From positions 1-64,000 of the forward strand of contig JBKJNY010000082.1 in the NCBI GenBank assembly GCA_046593355.1: a DNA stretch of 64,000 bases. Direction: 5' to 3'. Positions 24,769-34,200 of this stretch are shown piece by piece. Position 1 is the first letter of the stretch. The number at the start of each line of letters is the position of its first letter. The stretch is from SXOA01 sp046593355 (GTDB lineage Bacteria; Planctomycetota; Planctomycetia; Pirellulales; Pirellulaceae). The position numbers and the translations under genes were made by a program. The notes beneath the pieces are model-generated. The model worked only from the letters and a program-made list of their open reading frames with translations, did not search any database and was not told the DNA's origin.

Positions 24769-26859
24769 CTAGGCCTTCTCTTGGAGTCCGTTAAGTTTAT
24801 CCCATTGCTGGCGGATTGACGCCAATCCGCTAACCGGGGCCTGGCAGGCAAAGTTCTCGCAAATGAAGACGCTGGGATGCTCACCGGCAGCCGTGCGGCC
24901 GGCGAAAAGTGGACCGAGATGCTGTGTATGTTTCTGCCCCGGCTTGCCGAGGCCGATGACGCGGCGGGGGATGAAGCGCTGGTGGAGGTCCGTCAGCGCG
25001 GCGCTAGTTTCGTCGTTGTCCGGGCCGACGATGACGATCTCCGGCATGGGACCGAGGTACATGTCCAGGGCAATCAGCAGTTGACCGGCCGCGGTGGGGG
25101 AGCGTTCCATCACGCTCAAGCCAATGAGCAATGCCCTTTCCGCCGCGGAGAGATATTCGTTGCGCCCGCAGAGCTTGCCGAGCCGCAAGAGAGCCGTGGC
25201 GGCCATGGCGTTGCCGCTGGGAACGCTGCTGTCGTGCAGGTCTTTGTTGCGGGCGATGAGCTGCTCATGGTCATCCGCGGTGAAGTAAAAGCCGCCGCGC
25301 TCGTTGTCGGCGAACCGGGCCAGCAGGATGTCGGCGAAGCGGACTGCTTCGTCAATCCATTTTTCGTCGAAGGAAGATTCGTAAAGCGTGACGAGCGCGT
25401 TCACAAGATATGCGTAGTCATCCAGATACGCATCCAGCTTGGCCTCGCCGTGGCGATAAGTGTGCAGCAGCCGGCCATCGGGGCGGGACATCTTCGCCAG
25501 GATGAACGCTGCGGCTTTCTCGGCAGCCGCGAGGTAACTGGGCTGCGATAGGGTGACGCCGGCCTTCGCCAGAGCGTCAATCATCAAGGCATTCCAACTC
25601 ACCAGGATCTTATCGTCCTTGCCGGGGCGGATTCGCTTGTCTCGCACCGCCAGCAGTTCCTGCCGCATCTGCGCCAGGTCCAGCTCCAACTTCTTCACCT
25701 CCATGCCTTTGATAGCGGCGCATTGGGCGATGGTCTTGGGCAGGTTGAGAATACTGGTGCCATGCTCAAAATTGCCCTCTGATGTCACATCATAGACGTA
25801 ACAAAAAATCTTTGCCCGCTCCTTGCCAAGGACTGCTTCAATCTCCGGCGGCGTCCAGACGTAGAACTTTCCTTCTTCCCCTTCGCTGTCGGCGTCCTCG
25901 GTGCTTTGAAAGCCACCTTCCGGGTCGGTCATGTATTTGAGAATGTAGTCCGCCGTCTCGCGGACGACGCGGGCGAACCGCTCTTGGTGCGTGGCCGTGA
26001 ACGCTTCCAAATACGCCGCCATCAGCAGGCTGTTGTCGTACAGCATCTTCTCAAAGTGCGGCACCAGCCACCGCTCGTCCACGCTATACCGGGCAAAGCC
26101 GCCGGCCAGATGGTCGTAGATGCCACCGCTAGCCATCTTGTCGAGTGTCAGCGTGACCATGTGGAGCGATTCCGGTCCTGGATGACGCTGCCACATCCGG
26201 AGCAGTACTTGCAGGTCCATCGAGTGCGGGAATTTCGGAGCGGTTCCAAATCCGCCGTGGGTCATGTCAAACGCCCGCTGCAGTTTCTGCTCAGCGGATT
26301 TGAGGAGTTGCAGATTCAGTTTTTGGGCAGGCTGGAAGCCTACCCCACTGGCATCTTCCCCCACGCTTTGCAAGTGAGCCGTCATCTCCGCCCCCTGCGC
26401 TACGGCCGCTTCCCGCCGGTTCTGCCAGGCGTCGACGACTGCCGCCAGGATCTGGTCAAAGCCGGGCATACCGCGTCCCGAAGTCGGCGGCCAGTACGTG
26501 CCGCCAAAGAACGGCTGCAAATCGGGGGTGAGGAACACCGACATCGGCCAGCCGCCGCGCCCGGTCATGAGCTGCACGGCGTTCATGTAAATCTGATCGA
26601 GGTCCGGCCGCTCCTCGCGGTCCACCTTGATGCAGACGAAGTGCTGATTGAGATAGTCTGCAATCCCTTGGTTCTCAAAACTCTCATGCTCCATCACATG
26701 GCACCAGTGGCACGCCGAATAGCCGATGGAAAGAAAGATCGGCCTGCTTTCTGTCTTCGCGCGCGTTAACGCCTCCGGCCCCCAAGGGAACCAGTCCACT
26801 GGGTTGTTCTGGTGCTGCAGCAGATACGGGCTGGTTTCGCGCGAGAGGCGGTTGGGCAT
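24769..26859 (-). CDS. DUF255 thioredoxin-like protein (YyaL/SPATA20 family)
   Basis: 696 residues. MPNRLSRETSPYLLQHQNNPVDWFPWG and SIGYSACHWCHVMEHESFEN (a CxxC thioredoxin-like site) lead into MTGRGGWPMSVFLTPDLQPFFGGTYWPP, the DUF255 hallmark. The long C-terminal part resembles an alpha/alpha toroid of the N-acylglucosamine-epimerase type. The family is conserved from bacteria to human SPATA20, with no settled function. Length and motifs are complete. Confidence 0.92.
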   Translation of the reverse strand: MPNRLSRETSPYLLQHQNNPVDWFPWGPEALTRAKTESRPIFLSIGYSACHWCHVMEHESFENQGIADYLNQHFVCIKVDREERPDLDQIYMNAVQLMTGRGGWPMSVFLTPDLQPFFGGTYWPPTSGRGMPGFDQILAAVVDAWQNRREAAVAQGAEMTAHLQSVGEDASGVGFQPAQKLNLQLLKSAEQKLQRAFDMTHGGFGTAPKFPHSMDLQVLLRMWQRHPGPESLHMVTLTLDKMASGGIYDHLAGGFARYSVDERWLVPHFEKMLYDNSLLMAAYLEAFTATHQERFARVVRETADYILKYMTDPEGGFQSTEDADSEGEEGKFYVWTPPEIEAVLGKERAKIFCYVYDVTSEGNFEHGTSILNLPKTIAQCAAIKGMEVKKLELDLAQMRQELLAVRDKRIRPGKDDKILVSWNALMIDALAKAGVTLSQPSYLAAAEKAAAFILAKMSRPDGRLLHTYRHGEAKLDAYLDDYAYLVNALVTLYESSFDEKWIDEAVRFADILLARFADNERGGFYFTADDHEQLIARNKDLHDSSVPSGNAMAATALLRLGKLCGRNEYLSAAERALLIGLSVMERSPTAAGQLLIALDMYLGPMPEIVIVGPDNDETSAALTDLHQRFIPRRVIGLGKPGQKHTQHLGPLFAGRTAAGEHPSVFICENFACQAPVSGLASIRQQWDKLNGLQEKA

Positions 26860-26950
26860 GGGAAGTAATTAGCGGCAGGTGTGTGGCATTGCCTAGGAAG
26901 ACGGATACTAACCTCCACTATACCTCAGCGCCCCGCCGAGTCTTCCCGCC

Positions 26951-27154
26951 GCAAGAAATGTAGGCCGCCAGTCCTCTGGCGAGCTCCGAGAGTCGAGGTT
27001 GTGACCTGAAAGACGTGGAGCGGGGTTGGTGGTTGCGGTGGGCGTTATGCGGCAGGCAGATTCGCTGCGGCGATTTCTTGCCTGGGGGTGCTTTCGCCAC
27101 TGCCATCCGAACTCTGCCGGCTCGCGAGAGGACTCGCGGCCTACTTTTCTTGGC
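26951..27154. repeat. Inverted pair of TCCT-loop hairpins
   Basis: Two related about 45-nt copies face each other. At 26966-26981 the stem arm is CGCCAG with loop TCCT. At 27123-27138, read on the other strand, the arm is CGCGAG with the same loop. Flanks GTAGGCCG and CNGAGAGT are shared. The stems differ at one position on both arms (C-G against G-C), a compensatory change. Confidence 0.75.
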
Positions 27155-27165
27155 GTTGTGATGAC

Positions 27166-27414
27166 CGGGGTCGGGAGTCTTTGGCGTCGCAAGACGTACC
27201 ACCGGAAATCGTTCGGCCGCCAAAGAGTCCCGACCCCCTGAGGTGGAAATGGATCACGCGTCGGATAGCGAGCGCCGACTCGCCTCCGCGTCTTCCCTGG
27301 CGCTAGGCCTGACTCCTGAAATACGTCAGGGGGACGGGAGTCTTTGGCGAGCTGAGTCTTTTGCCGGTGGAGGCTCACTCTCGCCAAAAACTCCCGACCC
27401 CGGTCTTTACGCTG
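27166..27414. repeat. Two inverted pairs of a GGGAGTCTTTGGCG repeat
   Basis: The first pair has arms GGGGTCGGGAGTCTTTGGCG at 27167-27186 and its inverse (with one mismatch) at about 27217-27237. The second pair has ACGGGAGTCTTTGGCGAG at about 27335-27352 and an inverse ending GACCCCGGTC near 27414. The second pair overlaps the 3' end of the DUF2283 frame. No coding content is visible between 26860 and 27406. Confidence 0.65.
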
Positions 27415-27707
27415 CTGCCGACACCAGTGGCTGGAGTTCAAGCTGGGTTACCGGCGGCAATTGAGCGGTGGCGAGCACTCGGTTGACGGCGTCGAGGCTG
27501 GTCGACTGGGGTGCTGTGATTTCAACCCCGATGGCTCGGCCATCCGCAGCGTAGTCGATGACCAGTCCGCTTTCGCAGCGAACCGAGCGAGCGCTCTTGT
27601 CCCCGAGCTTGCGGGGAAGCATAGAGATAGGCCGCGAATGGGCGGCCGTTGCGGTAGGTGATTTGCAGATAGCGGTAGGTGATTTGCAGATAGCGGTGGG
27701 TGATCAT
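27407..27707 (-). pseudogene. DUF2283 family gene with a one-base frameshift
   Basis: The downstream frame (from 27622) reads LGDKSARSVRCESGLVIDYAADGRAIGVEI, the DUF2283 core. The natural N-terminus lies in another frame from ATG 27707: QITYRNGRPFAAYLY. The two join if one extra G near 27620 is removed, giving YLYLPRKLGDKSAR. The extra base also creates an ATG. The N-terminal part contains a 21-nt tandem duplication that doubles RYLQITY. DUF2283 proteins are small and of unknown function. Confidence 0.6.
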
Positions 27708-27726
27708 GCTGTGTTAGGAAAAGGCA

Positions 27727-27782
27727 TTTGACAGAAAAATGGAAGACAGAAACATTTTTCTGTCCTCCATTTTTCTGTCAAA
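27727..27782. repeat. Nested perfect palindrome
   Basis: The outer 17-nt arms, TTTGACAGAAAAATGGA at 27727-27743 and its exact inverse at 27766-27782, enclose a second GACAGAAA/TTTCTGTC palindrome. It lies between the DUF2283 remnant and the hypothetical gene at 27907. It lacks a T-run and looks like a dispersed repeat more than a terminator. Confidence 0.75.
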
Positions 27783-27906
27783 TTGTATTTCATGGCAGCT
27801 TCCCGACGTTGCAGCAGAGCAATTGGGCAGACCGAAGAATAACGTGGAAAGGATCACAGTGTTTCGAGCACTACGTGGAAGGCTCGATCATTTTTTGCGT
27901 TGTTTT

Positions 27907-28335
27907 TCATGTGCCACTTATCGAGGCGCCTCCCAGCGCGAAAACAAGATCCCGCGGCTCGACCTCGACAAGCGATCCGCTACCCGGCTCCTTCGGATGG
28001 ACATAGTAGAGGCGGCGGATGCGGGCCTCAACCGGCCAAGCATCCTCAAAGATAAAGCACTCCAACATGTCGAGGATGCCGCGATCGATGAAAACCAGGA
28101 AACCAGCCCCGTATTGCAGGTCGGACATCTTCGCGTACACGTCCCCGACGACAATCCTTTCCAAAGACGGCAACCGTTGGGCGCTGTCGGGAACGGCGAA
28201 ATGCGTAAAGAAACCGACGCCTGTGTACTCGCGCCTAGAGACGGTGGCGGCCGTGAATTGCTCGCGCATCACTTCCAGTGCTGGGTGCTCGCCCCGTAGC
28301 GCGAATTCCATGACTTGGCGCTCCAGCGAATTCAC
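27907..28335 (-). CDS. Conserved hypothetical protein
   Basis: 142 residues from GTG 28335, chosen because GGAGG lies 7 nt upstream. NSLERQVMEFALRGEHPALEVMREQF leads into REYTGVGFFTHFAVP and GAGFLVFIDRGILDMLECFIFEDAWP. I recognise the pattern from uncharacterised proteins of many phyla but know no function. It begins 35 nt after the thiC stop on the same strand and may be expressed with it. Confidence 0.7.
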   Translation of the reverse strand: MNSLERQVMEFALRGEHPALEVMREQFTAATVSRREYTGVGFFTHFAVPDSAQRLPSLERIVVGDVYAKMSDLQYGAGFLVFIDRGILDMLECFIFEDAWPVEARIRRLYYVHPKEPGSGSLVEVEPRDLVFALGGASISGT

Positions 28336-28370
28336 AATGCAACCTCCGTCGCACAAGTCCTAATCGTCAC

Positions 28371-29720
28371 TTACGCCTTCTGGCTCACCGGCTCAATCGC
28401 GAGCAGCTCGCTGAGCTCCCCCTGATCCGCCATTTTGCGGATGTCTTCGGTGATCTTCATGGAACAGTACTTGGGGCCGCACATGCTGCAGAAGTGGGCG
28501 GATTTGAAGGTGTCCTGGGGGAGCGTTTCGTCGTGGTAGCTGCGGGCCGTTTCGGGGTCGAGGGAGAGGCGGAATTGCTCGTTCCAATCGAAGGCAAAGC
28601 GGGCCCGGCTGAGGGCGTCGTCACGGTCGCGGCTGCCCTTGCGGTGGCGGGCGAGGTCGGCGGCGTGGGCGGCGATTTTGTAGGCGATGACTCCCTGCTT
28701 CACGTCCTCGCGGTTGGGGAGGCCGAGGTGCTCCTTGGGCGTGACGTAGCAGAGCATGGCCGCCCCGCTCCAGCCGGCGAGAGCGGCCCCAATTGCACTC
28801 GTGATGTGGTCGTAGCCGGGGGCGATGTCGGTGACGAGCGGGCCCAGGACGTAGAACGGAGCGCCCTTGCAGACTTCGATCTGCTTTTTGATGTTCATGT
28901 CGATCTGGTCCATCGGGATGTGCCCCGGACCTTCGACCATGACCTGCGTCCCCTTGGCCCAGCCTTTTTCGACGAGGCCGCCAAGGGCGTTCAGCTCCGC
29001 GAACTGGGCCTCGTCGCTGGCGTCGGCGATGCTGCCGGGGCGGAGGCCGTCGCCGAGGGACCAGGTGACGTCGTACTGGCGCATGATGTCGCAGAGGTCC
29101 TCAAAATGCTCGTAAAGCGGATTCTGCTTGCGGTGGACCATCATCCACTTGGCAATCAGCGAGCCCCCGCGGCTGACGATGCCGGTGACGCGGCCGGTGG
29201 TGAGGTGCAGGTGCTCCAGCAACACGCCGCAATGGATGGTCATGTAGTCCACCCCCTGCTTCGCCTGATGCTCCACCATGTCCAGGAAGTGCTGCGGCCG
29301 CATGTCCTCGATGTTGCCGCCCAGTTCCTCCAGCATCTGATAGATGGGCACCGTGCCGATGGGAACCGGCGAGGCGGCAATGATCGCCGCGCGAATGCCG
29401 TCGATGTCCTTGCCGGTGGAAAGGTCCATCACGGTGTCCGCTCCGTAATGGACGGACGTGTGCAGCTTGTCGAGCTCCTCGTCAAAGTTGCTGGTCACCG
29501 CGGAATTGCCGATATTGGCGTTGATCTTGCATGTGGCGGCGATGCCGATGCACATCGGCTCGAGGCGGCCGGCGAGATGGACCGTGTTGGCCGGGATGAC
29601 CATCCGGCCGATGGCGACTTCTTCGCGAATGAGTTCTGGAGTGAGCCCTTCGCGCTGGGCAACGAACTCCATTTCGGGCGTGATCTGGCCGGCACGGGCG
29701 GATTCAATTTGGGTGGTCAT
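28371..29720 (-). CDS. thiC: Phosphomethylpyrimidine synthase ThiC
   Basis: 449 residues. ThiC converts aminoimidazole ribotide to HMP phosphate for thiamine synthesis by radical SAM chemistry. CKINANIGNSAVTSN, GADTVMDLSTGKDID, RGGSLIAKWMM, EGPGHIPMDQI and the C-terminal iron-sulfur motif CSMCGPKYC are all present. The protein is shorter than the E. coli enzyme because it lacks the N-terminal extension, as is common. I found no TPP riboswitch in the 150 nt before ATG 29720, where there is only a repeat-like stretch. Confidence 0.96.
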   Translation of the reverse strand: MTTQIESARAGQITPEMEFVAQREGLTPELIREEVAIGRMVIPANTVHLAGRLEPMCIGIAATCKINANIGNSAVTSNFDEELDKLHTSVHYGADTVMDLSTGKDIDGIRAAIIAASPVPIGTVPIYQMLEELGGNIEDMRPQHFLDMVEHQAKQGVDYMTIHCGVLLEHLHLTTGRVTGIVSRGGSLIAKWMMVHRKQNPLYEHFEDLCDIMRQYDVTWSLGDGLRPGSIADASDEAQFAELNALGGLVEKGWAKGTQVMVEGPGHIPMDQIDMNIKKQIEVCKGAPFYVLGPLVTDIAPGYDHITSAIGAALAGWSGAAMLCYVTPKEHLGLPNREDVKQGVIAYKIAAHAADLARHRKGSRDRDDALSRARFAFDWNEQFRLSLDPETARSYHDETLPQDTFKSAHFCSMCGPKYCSMKITEDIRKMADQGELSELLAIEPVSQKA

Positions 29721-29770
29721 AGTCGTCAGAATAGACGATTACTCGCGCGCCTTAAAGGGAGTGGGGGAGC

Positions 29771-29862
29771 GAGGAATTCCGAATTCCGAATGGCGAATGG
29801 CGAATGGGAAGGCACTTTACCGGTCTTTCATTCGTCATTCGTCATTTGAATTTCGTCATTTT
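29771..29862. repeat. Simple AATGGCGAATGG / TCATTCGTCATT repeat stretch
   Basis: Imperfect short repeats (CGAATGGCGAATGG, then CATTCGTCATTCGTCATTTG) that are loosely complementary to each other occupy the gap between thiC and the phosphoesterase gene. This replaces any obvious regulatory leader for thiC. Confidence 0.55.
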
Positions 29863-29872
29863 CTCTCTCCCC

Positions 29873-30841
29873 TTACCGCAACTTCGCAAAGTCCAAGTCC
29901 AGCGTGTGCGTGTGCTTAGGATCCCGGTTGAATTCCTTCAGCAAGGGCGAGTAAGCCGTGACGTAGATCTTGTTATTCTTGGGCACGAACCTCATCGTCC
30001 GCAGCCAGCCGTCACCGCCGTTTTTCAGGTTCTGGTAGTCGGTGAGCAACTCGATGACGGGTGCCCCCGCGTCGTTCTTGCTCACTTGCATATTCACGCC
30101 GCCGACATGGCCGCAAGCCACCATGAAGATGTTCGGCTGCTTGCGGACGAACTTGTCCCACATCTCGTCGCCGCTATTCCCCACCAGGCCGTACCCTTTC
30201 AGCGGGCTTTCGGTCCTGACCTTCAGCCCTAGGTAGCTGTGGGTGGCCACAATGACATTGTGTTGAGGATGTTCCTGGCAAATTTTAGCCGCCCAGGCCA
30301 AGGTCTCGTCCGTGGGATGGAATTCCAGGCTGAGGACCAAGTACTTCTTCCCGGCTCCCTCAAAGAAGCAGTAGTTGTTGTCGTTTTTGTCTCCCAGGTG
30401 TCCGCCGTACCACTTCTCGCCTTCATAGCGGCTGACAGGGAAATACTTGTTGTAGAGGGACGTATCGCGAGTCAGTATCTTCCCCTTGCTCAATTGATCG
30501 TGGTTGCCGGGGACCATGCTGTACGGAAGCACGCCATCCAGCGTACTCGCGGCCTGGTTGGCGTTTTTCCATTCCTGCTCCTGATGGGCATTCTGCACAA
30601 TGTCCCCCAGCCCGATGCTGAACTTGAGGTTGTCCTCTTTCACCCGCGAGCGAATCCACAGCGTCTGCTGGACGTAGGTGTCCGGATACTTCTCGCTGTA
30701 GAACTGCGTATCCGGCAACAGCACCACCGTGAAGACTTCATTCGGATCAGCTTCCGCCGCCGGCGCGGTAAATGGACGGAGCAGAGCCGCGAGCAGCGCG
30801 AGCAGCAGGAAAGTCCGCCGCGTGATGAATTCAATTCGCAT
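29873..30841 (-). CDS. Secreted metallophosphoesterase
   Basis: 322 residues. The signal peptide (RRTFLLLALLAALLRPFTAPAAEA) is followed by metal-binding motifs of calcineurin-like phosphoesterases: LLPDTQFY, GLGDIVQNA, VPGNHDQ, and later VATHSY and ACGHVGG. GAGGAA precedes ATG 30841. It probably hydrolyses phosphate esters outside the cytoplasm; the substrate is not predictable. It is not obviously linked to its neighbours. Confidence 0.85.
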   Translation of the reverse strand: MRIEFITRRTFLLLALLAALLRPFTAPAAEADPNEVFTVVLLPDTQFYSEKYPDTYVQQTLWIRSRVKEDNLKFSIGLGDIVQNAHQEQEWKNANQAASTLDGVLPYSMVPGNHDQLSKGKILTRDTSLYNKYFPVSRYEGEKWYGGHLGDKNDNNYCFFEGAGKKYLVLSLEFHPTDETLAWAAKICQEHPQHNVIVATHSYLGLKVRTESPLKGYGLVGNSGDEMWDKFVRKQPNIFMVACGHVGGVNMQVSKNDAGAPVIELLTDYQNLKNGGDGWLRTMRFVPKNNKIYVTAYSPLLKEFNRDPKHTHTLDLDFAKLR

Positions 30842-30890
30842 GGTGCAAGGTTCCTCAACTATTTCTGATTCTGCCGAGTGTGGACGTCAG

Positions 30891-31256
30891 CTAAGCGTCC
30901 GAGTGCAGCCCCACGCGGTTCCCTTCCGTATCGTGAAAGAGCGCAATGAAGCCATGCTCGCCGATGGCGGTCTTCGGCATGACGACCTTTCCTCCGGCGG
31001 CCTCAATTTTGTCCAGGGCGACGCTCAGGTCGGGACCGCAGTCGAGATAGACGAGCGACCCCTGCTTGCTGGGCTGGAAGTCGTCCTGCTTGCAAATCGC
31101 TCCGCCCACGGCGCTCTCGCAGGGGAACATCGCCATCATGCAGTTCTGCATGGTGAAGTGCGCCATCGTGTAACCCAGCACCTGATTATAAAACTTGACC
31201 GCCCGGTCAATGTCGAGAGCCGGGATTTCGAACCAGTGGATGGCGTTCTGAGGCAT
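30891..31256 (-). CDS. VOC family (glyoxalase/bleomycin-resistance fold) protein
   Basis: 121 residues. HWFEIPALDIDRAVKFYNQVLGY opens one beta-alpha-beta-beta-beta module; VYLDCGPDLSVALDKIEAAGGKVVMPKTAIGEHGFIALFHDTEGNRVGLHS completes the second. Such proteins use a metal for diverse small-molecule chemistry. The start ATG 31256 has AGGAG at 7 nt. The substrate is unknown. Confidence 0.85.
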   Translation of the reverse strand: MPQNAIHWFEIPALDIDRAVKFYNQVLGYTMAHFTMQNCMMAMFPCESAVGGAICKQDDFQPSKQGSLVYLDCGPDLSVALDKIEAAGGKVVMPKTAIGEHGFIALFHDTEGNRVGLHSDA

Positions 31257-31293
31257 GATGGGGCTCCTGGAAGATGTTTGACGTTTATCGATG

Positions 31294-34200
31294 TCAGACC
31301 GTCAGCATTTGACCTGTTTCTACGCGCGGGAATCTATCCTGCAGAGCCTCCACGGTCATCTCTTCCTCCCGCAGGGCCTCCATCGCCTTCACGCAGGCTT
31401 CGGCGGCTTGGATGGTGGTGATGCAGGGGATGCCGAGCTGGACGGCGGCAGCGCGGATGCGGCCCTCGTCGGTGCGAGCCCCTTTGCCGCTGGGAGTGTT
31501 GATGACGAGGGCGATCACCCCGTCGTTCATCTGGTCGACGACGTTGGGCCGCCCTTCGGCAATCTTTTTGACCCGCTCGACGACAATGCCATCGGTCTCC
31601 AGCCGCTGGGCGGTGCCTTCGGTGGCGACGAGGGAATGGCCGAGGGCGACGAGGCGTCGTCCAAGCTCTCCCACGGCGTCCTTGTGCCGCTTGGAGACGC
31701 TGACGAAGATTTTGCTGGGTTTTTCCGGCAGCAGCACGCCCGCGGCGAGTTGTCCCTTGGCGAAGGCGATGCTGAACCGTTCGCTGACCCCCATCACTTC
31801 TCCGGTGCTCCGCATTTCCGGGCCGAGGACAATGTCCACGCCGGCGAACTTGCGAAAAGGGAAGACGCTTTCCTTCACGCTGACGTGCGCGGGAATTGGC
31901 TCGCTCGTCACGCCAAGTTCTATCAGCGACACGCCGGTCATCACCTTGGCCGCCACCTTGGCGATTTGCAGGCCGGTCGCCTTCGCCACAAACGGCACCG
32001 TGCGGCTGGCGCGGGGGTTCACTTCCAAGACGTAGACTACCGGGTGGCCATCCTCGCGTTTCACGGCGAATTGTACATTCATCAGGCCAACGACCCGCAG
32101 ATACTTGGCCATCGTGATCGTCGCTTCGCGGATTTCCTGCACCACCGGGCCGGGGAGGCTGTAAGGCGGGATGGCGCAGCAGGAGTCGCCGGAGTGGACG
32201 CCCGCTTCTTCGATGTGCTCCATGATGCCGGCGATGACAACCGTTTCGCCGTCGCTGATGCAGTCGACGTCCACTTCGGTCGCGTCTTCCAGGAAGCGGT
32301 CAATCAGCACCGGCTGGCCCTGGGCGACGACAAATGCTTCGGCGACGTACCGTTCAAACTGTGCCTGGTCATAGCAGATTTCCATGGCTCGTCCGCCAAG
32401 GACGAAGCTCGGCCGGACCAGGCACGGAAAGCCAATCCTCACGGACTCCGTCCGGGCCTGGTTCATCGTCCGGGCGATGCCATTTTCCGGCTGCTTGAGA
32501 TTCAGCCGGTGGAGGATGGCGGCGAACTTCTCGCGGTCTTCGGCCGCTTCGATGGTGTCGACGCTGGTGCCGATGATGGGGACGCCGGCGTTGTGCAGGG
32601 CTCGGGCCAGGTTGAGGGGCGTCTGCCCGCCGAACTGCACAATCACGCCGTCGGGCTGGATGCGGTCGTGAATGTTGAGCACGTCCTCCGTCGTGAGCGG
32701 CTCGAAGAAGAGAATGTCGCTGGTGTCGTAGTCGGTACTGACGGTCTCGGGGTTGCTGTTGACCATCACCGACTCGATGCCGAGCTCTCGCAGGGCAAAG
32801 CTGGCGTGGCAGCAGCAGTAGTCAAACTCAATTCCCTGCCCGATGCGGTTGGGCCCGCCGCCGAGAATCATCACCCGCTGCTTGCCCGGCTGCTTGGGGG
32901 GCGTCTCGTCCTCGTCCTCATAAGTGGAATAGTAGTAGGGCGTGTATGCTTCAAATTCTGCCGCGCAGGTATCCACCGATTTGTACGTCGGTACGATGCC
33001 GCGGGCCTTGCGGTTGGCCCGCACGTCCATCTCCGCCGACCGCCAAATGGTCGCCAGTTGCCGGTCGGAGAAGCCGTACTGTTTGGCCTTGCGGAAAGTG
33101 GCGTCACCCACTGCTTCCAGGCCGTCAATCTTCCGCAGCTCTTCTTCCATCCGCACAATTTCCACAAGCTGGTCCAGGAACCACGGGTCGATGTTGGTGA
33201 GGGAGTAAATCTGCTCCACGCTCATGCCGCTCTTGAGGGCATAACGGAGATACCAGACCCGCTCGGCATTGGGGACCGAGAGCTTGGCCCGAATTTCATC
33301 TTCCCCCGGCTGCTCGGGGGTTCCCCATTTGTCCTTGCCGTCGCTGCCAAAGCCGAAGGCACCGACTTCCAGGCTGCGGAGGGCCTTTTGAAAAGACTCC
33401 TTGAAGGTGCGGCCGATGGCCATCGTCTCGCCGACGCTCTTCATCTGCGTCATCAGCGTGTCATCCGCTTCTGGGAATTTCTCGAAGGCGAACCGCGGAA
33501 TTTTGGTGACGACGTAATCAATCGTCGGCTCAAAGCAGGCCATCGTCTTGCGCGTGATGTCGTTGGGGAGCTCATGCAGCCGATACCCGACGGCCAGCTT
33601 GGCGGCGATTTTGGCGATGGGAAAGCCGGTTGCTTTGCTCGCCAGGGCGGACGAGCGGCTGACGCGGGGGTTCATCTCGATGACGATCATCCGCCCGGTT
33701 TTTGGATGCACGGCGAACTGAATGTTCGAGCCGCCGGTTTCGACGCCGATTTCTCGAATGACAGCCAGGCTGGCGTCCCGCATCCGCTGATATTCCTTGT
33801 CGGTGAGCGTCTGGGCGGGGGCGACGGTGATGGAGTCGCCGGTATGCACACCCATCGGGTCGAAGTTTTCGATGGAGCAGATGATGACCACGTTGTCGTC
33901 CATGTCCCGCATCACCTCCATCTCATACTCTTTCCAGCCGATGATGGATTCTTCGATGAGAACCTGGTGGACGGGAGACTGATTGAGGCCGCGATGAACG
34001 AGCAAATCGAACTCCTCGCGGTTATAAGCGATGGCCGAGCCGCTGCCGCCGAGCGTGAAGCTGGGACGGACGACGCAGGGGAGGCCGACGTCCTCCATGA
34101 CCTTGCGGGCGTGCTCGACCGTCGTCACCGTCTCGCCGCGGCAACATTCCAGGCCGATTTTCTCCATCGCCACTTTGAAGAGCGCCCGGTCTTCCGCCTT

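Noticed and set aside
27727..27782. Rho-independent terminator
   Set aside because: The palindrome is strong but AT-rich, nested and without a following T-run, more like a dispersed repeat.
29721..29872. Possible TPP riboswitch before thiC
   Set aside because: The conserved CTGAGA and ACCTGA elements are absent; only simple repeats are present.
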